A DNA stretch of 53,601 bases, taken from DASULK01 sp036381835. Its GTDB lineage: Bacteria; Actinomycetota; Actinomycetes; Mycobacteriales; Micromonosporaceae. The position numbers and the translations under genes are program-made. The notes below the pieces were generated by a model. The model did not search any database, was not told the DNA's origin, and was given only the letters and a program-made list of their open reading frames with translations. Of the stretch, positions 52,289-53,601 are shown piece after piece (position 1 is the first letter of the stretch; each line of letters opens with the position of its first letter). The stretch is taken from positions 1 to 53,601 of the forward strand of contig DASVCA010000050.1 in NCBI GenBank assembly GCA_036381835.1. Reading direction: 5' to 3'.

Positions 52289-53601
52289 CTACCGGTCGGC
52301 TGTGTCGCGGATGGCCTGCCGGAACACCTCGGAGCGGTGCTCGAAGTTGCGGAACCGTCCGTAGCTGGGTGCGGCCGGGGACAGCAGCACCACACCCCCG
52401 TCCGGGGTGATGCGGCGCGCCAGCCGCACCGCCTCCACCAGGTCGTCGGCCGACTCGGTACGCACCCCGGGCAGGTCGCGCAGCACGTCGAGGATGCGCG
52501 GGCCGTTGTCCGGGATGCCGATCACGGTCGCCTCCCGGTCGACCAGGTGATCGCGTAGCGGCCGGTAGTCCACGCCGCGGTCGGCACCCCCCACGATGAC
52601 GGTCAGCGGCCGTTCCCGGTAGGCGTCGATCGCGTGTCCGGCGGCGTGCGGGTTGGTGGCCAATCCGTCGTCAACGAAGATCAACCCCGACGGGTCGACG
52701 ATCTCGGTGAGCCGGTGCGGCAGCCCGCCGAACGCGGCGACCGCCGCGGCCAGGGTGTCGCGTTCGGCCACGCAGTCGACGCCGAGCGCGTCGAGGGCGG
52801 CCAACGCGACGCACAGGTTGCCCTCGTTGTGCCGGCCCACCAGGGACAGCGCCGAGCGCGGGAAGAGCGGGACGTCGCGCAACCGGAACCAGCCGTCCGC
52901 GACGTGGAAGCCTTCCGGCACGGCGGCCCGCACGACGGGCCGGTCCCCGACCTCGGCGACGAGTCTCGCATCGGTGGCGTTGATGACGATCGCCTCCGGG
53001 CCGTGCGCGAGGATGTTCAGCTTGTCCCGGTAGTACTCGCGCTCCCCGCCGTGCGCGTCCACGTGATCGGGGAAGAGCGCGGTGACCACGGCGACCCGTG
53101 GTGAATCGGTCAGATCGCTGCACTGATAGCTGGACAGCTCCAGCACGTACAGGTCGGCCTGCGGCAGGTCCAGCACCGGAACCCCGATGTTGCCGCCGAA
53201 CACGTTCGCCCGTCCGACCGCGGTGAGCAGGTGGCTGATCAAGCTGGAGGTGGTGCTCTTGCCTTTGCTGCCGGTCACCCCCACGGTCCGGCGGGCGTGC
53301 TCGGCCATCCACAGCGCCGTGCCGCTTGTGATGACGGCGCCGCGGCGGCGCAGCTCGACGACCCACGGGTGGGTCTGGGGCACTCCCGGCGAGCGCACCA
53401 CCACGTCGGCGGCGGCGAGCCGGTCGAAGCCGGCCGCTCCGGTGACGCGCGGCGCGGCCTGGGCGAGTTCGCCCTCCCAGGGCAGCGACGCCGGACCGTC
53501 GCTGTCGTCGACCGCGACCAGGCCGGCCGGGCCGTGGGCCGCGATCGCGGCGACCGCCGCCCGCCCCTCCCGGCCGGTACCCCAGACGGCGACATGACGT
53601 C
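52289..53601 (-). CDS. murD: UDP-N-acetylmuramoyl-L-alanine--D-glutamate ligase, N-terminus cut by window
   Basis: This cytosolic Mur ligase adds D-Glu to UDP-MurNAc-L-Ala. About 437 codons are present. The frame reads through to the window end with VAVWGTGREGRAAVAAIAAH at its start, matching the N-terminal UDP-binding domain, so only a few residues are missing. The ATP motif is GVTGSKGKSTTSS. The central domain has HNEGNLCVALAALDALG and DDGLATNPHAAGHAID. The C-terminus ends PAAPSYGRFRNFEHRSEVF. It is not accompanied by murE, mraY or ftsW within the window, so it may be a second copy. Confidence 0.9.
   Translation of the reverse strand, partial: RHVAVWGTGREGRAAVAAIAAHGPAGLVAVDDSDGPASLPWEGELAQAAPRVTGAAGFDRLAAADVVVRSPGVPQTHPWVVELRRRGAVITSGTALWMAEHARRTVGVTGSKGKSTTSSLISHLLTAVGRANVFGGNIGVPVLDLPQADLYVLELSSYQCSDLTDSPRVAVVTALFPDHVDAHGGEREYYRDKLNILAHGPEAIVINATDARLVAEVGDRPVVRAAVPEGFHVADGWFRLRDVPLFPRSALSLVGRHNEGNLCVALAALDALGVDCVAERDTLAAAVAAFGGLPHRLTEIVDPSGLIFVDDGLATNPHAAGHAIDAYRERPLTVIVGGADRGVDYRPLRDHLVDREATVIGIPDNGPRILDVLRDLPGVRTESADDLVEAVRLARRITPDGGVVLLSPAAPSYGRFRNFEHRSEVFRQAIRDTADR

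Overview
The window is about 72% G+C by eye, is dense with genes, uses many GTG starts, and carries families typical of actinomycetes: a DUF5753/DUF397 regulator pair, a PASTA-less Ser/Thr kinase, a DUF892 ferritin-like protein, a SAM-methyltransferase of the DUF574 type, and a DnaE-independent PolA-like polymerase. The gene mix looks most like Micromonosporaceae (Micromonospora/Salinispora/Actinoplanes group). That placement is an inference from gene content; no rRNA or marker phylogeny is available here. Starts were re-chosen from Shine-Dalgarno sequences and homology, so many genes are shorter than the longest open frame.

Layout. 1-7.1 kb: a secreted HNH nuclease, a methyltransferase, a DUF397/XRE regulator pair, a diguanylate cyclase, a DUF1622 membrane protein, a zinc alcohol dehydrogenase and a geranylgeranyl-reductase-like flavoprotein. 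7.2-17.6 kb: a stress or dormancy-like island. Its plus-strand run is two-domain USP, phosphoketolase, Acg-type nitroreductase, two-domain USP and a CoA transferase of unusual architecture. It is closed by minus-strand genes for an SMP-30 lactonase, a P1B-5-type metal ATPase fused to hemerythrin, and a third USP. The content resembles the mycobacterial DosR regulon, but no DosR/DosS gene and no convincing DosR box is visible.

17.7-24 kb: a Pro-rich membrane protein and a NodB-GT2 fusion for surface polysaccharide, a PEBP protein, a DUF892 protein, a Pit/DUF47 phosphate transport operon and a conserved membrane protein that ends at a perfect 14-bp hairpin. 24-27.3 kb: a UvrA-like ABC protein and an AraC/VOC operon. 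27.3-30.2 kb: a poorly coding stretch with a truncated XRE fragment, a frameshifted recombinase-like fragment, two small real genes and a tRNA-Leu(GAG). It looks like the remains of an integrated element.

30.4-41 kb: a secreted lysozyme-like protein with a structured leader, a divergent Ser/Thr kinase, an FGGY sugar kinase, an AMIN-like lipoprotein, a GH63-like glucosidase, a GH133-like debranching protein and a DUF457-type membrane hydrolase. 41-53.6 kb: a MobA/MocA-like protein lacking its usual lysine, an alpha/beta hydrolase, a PolA-like polymerase, a BadF/NagK-type kinase, a second debranching-type enzyme, an acyltransferase, an aminotransferase/methylmalonate-semialdehyde dehydrogenase operon, and a MurD cut by the window edge. 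Carbohydrate use (three alpha/alpha-toroid glucosidases, two sugar kinases, phosphoketolase) and stress persistence are the recurring themes. No CRISPR array, rRNA, intact insertion sequence or secondary-metabolite assembly line was seen.
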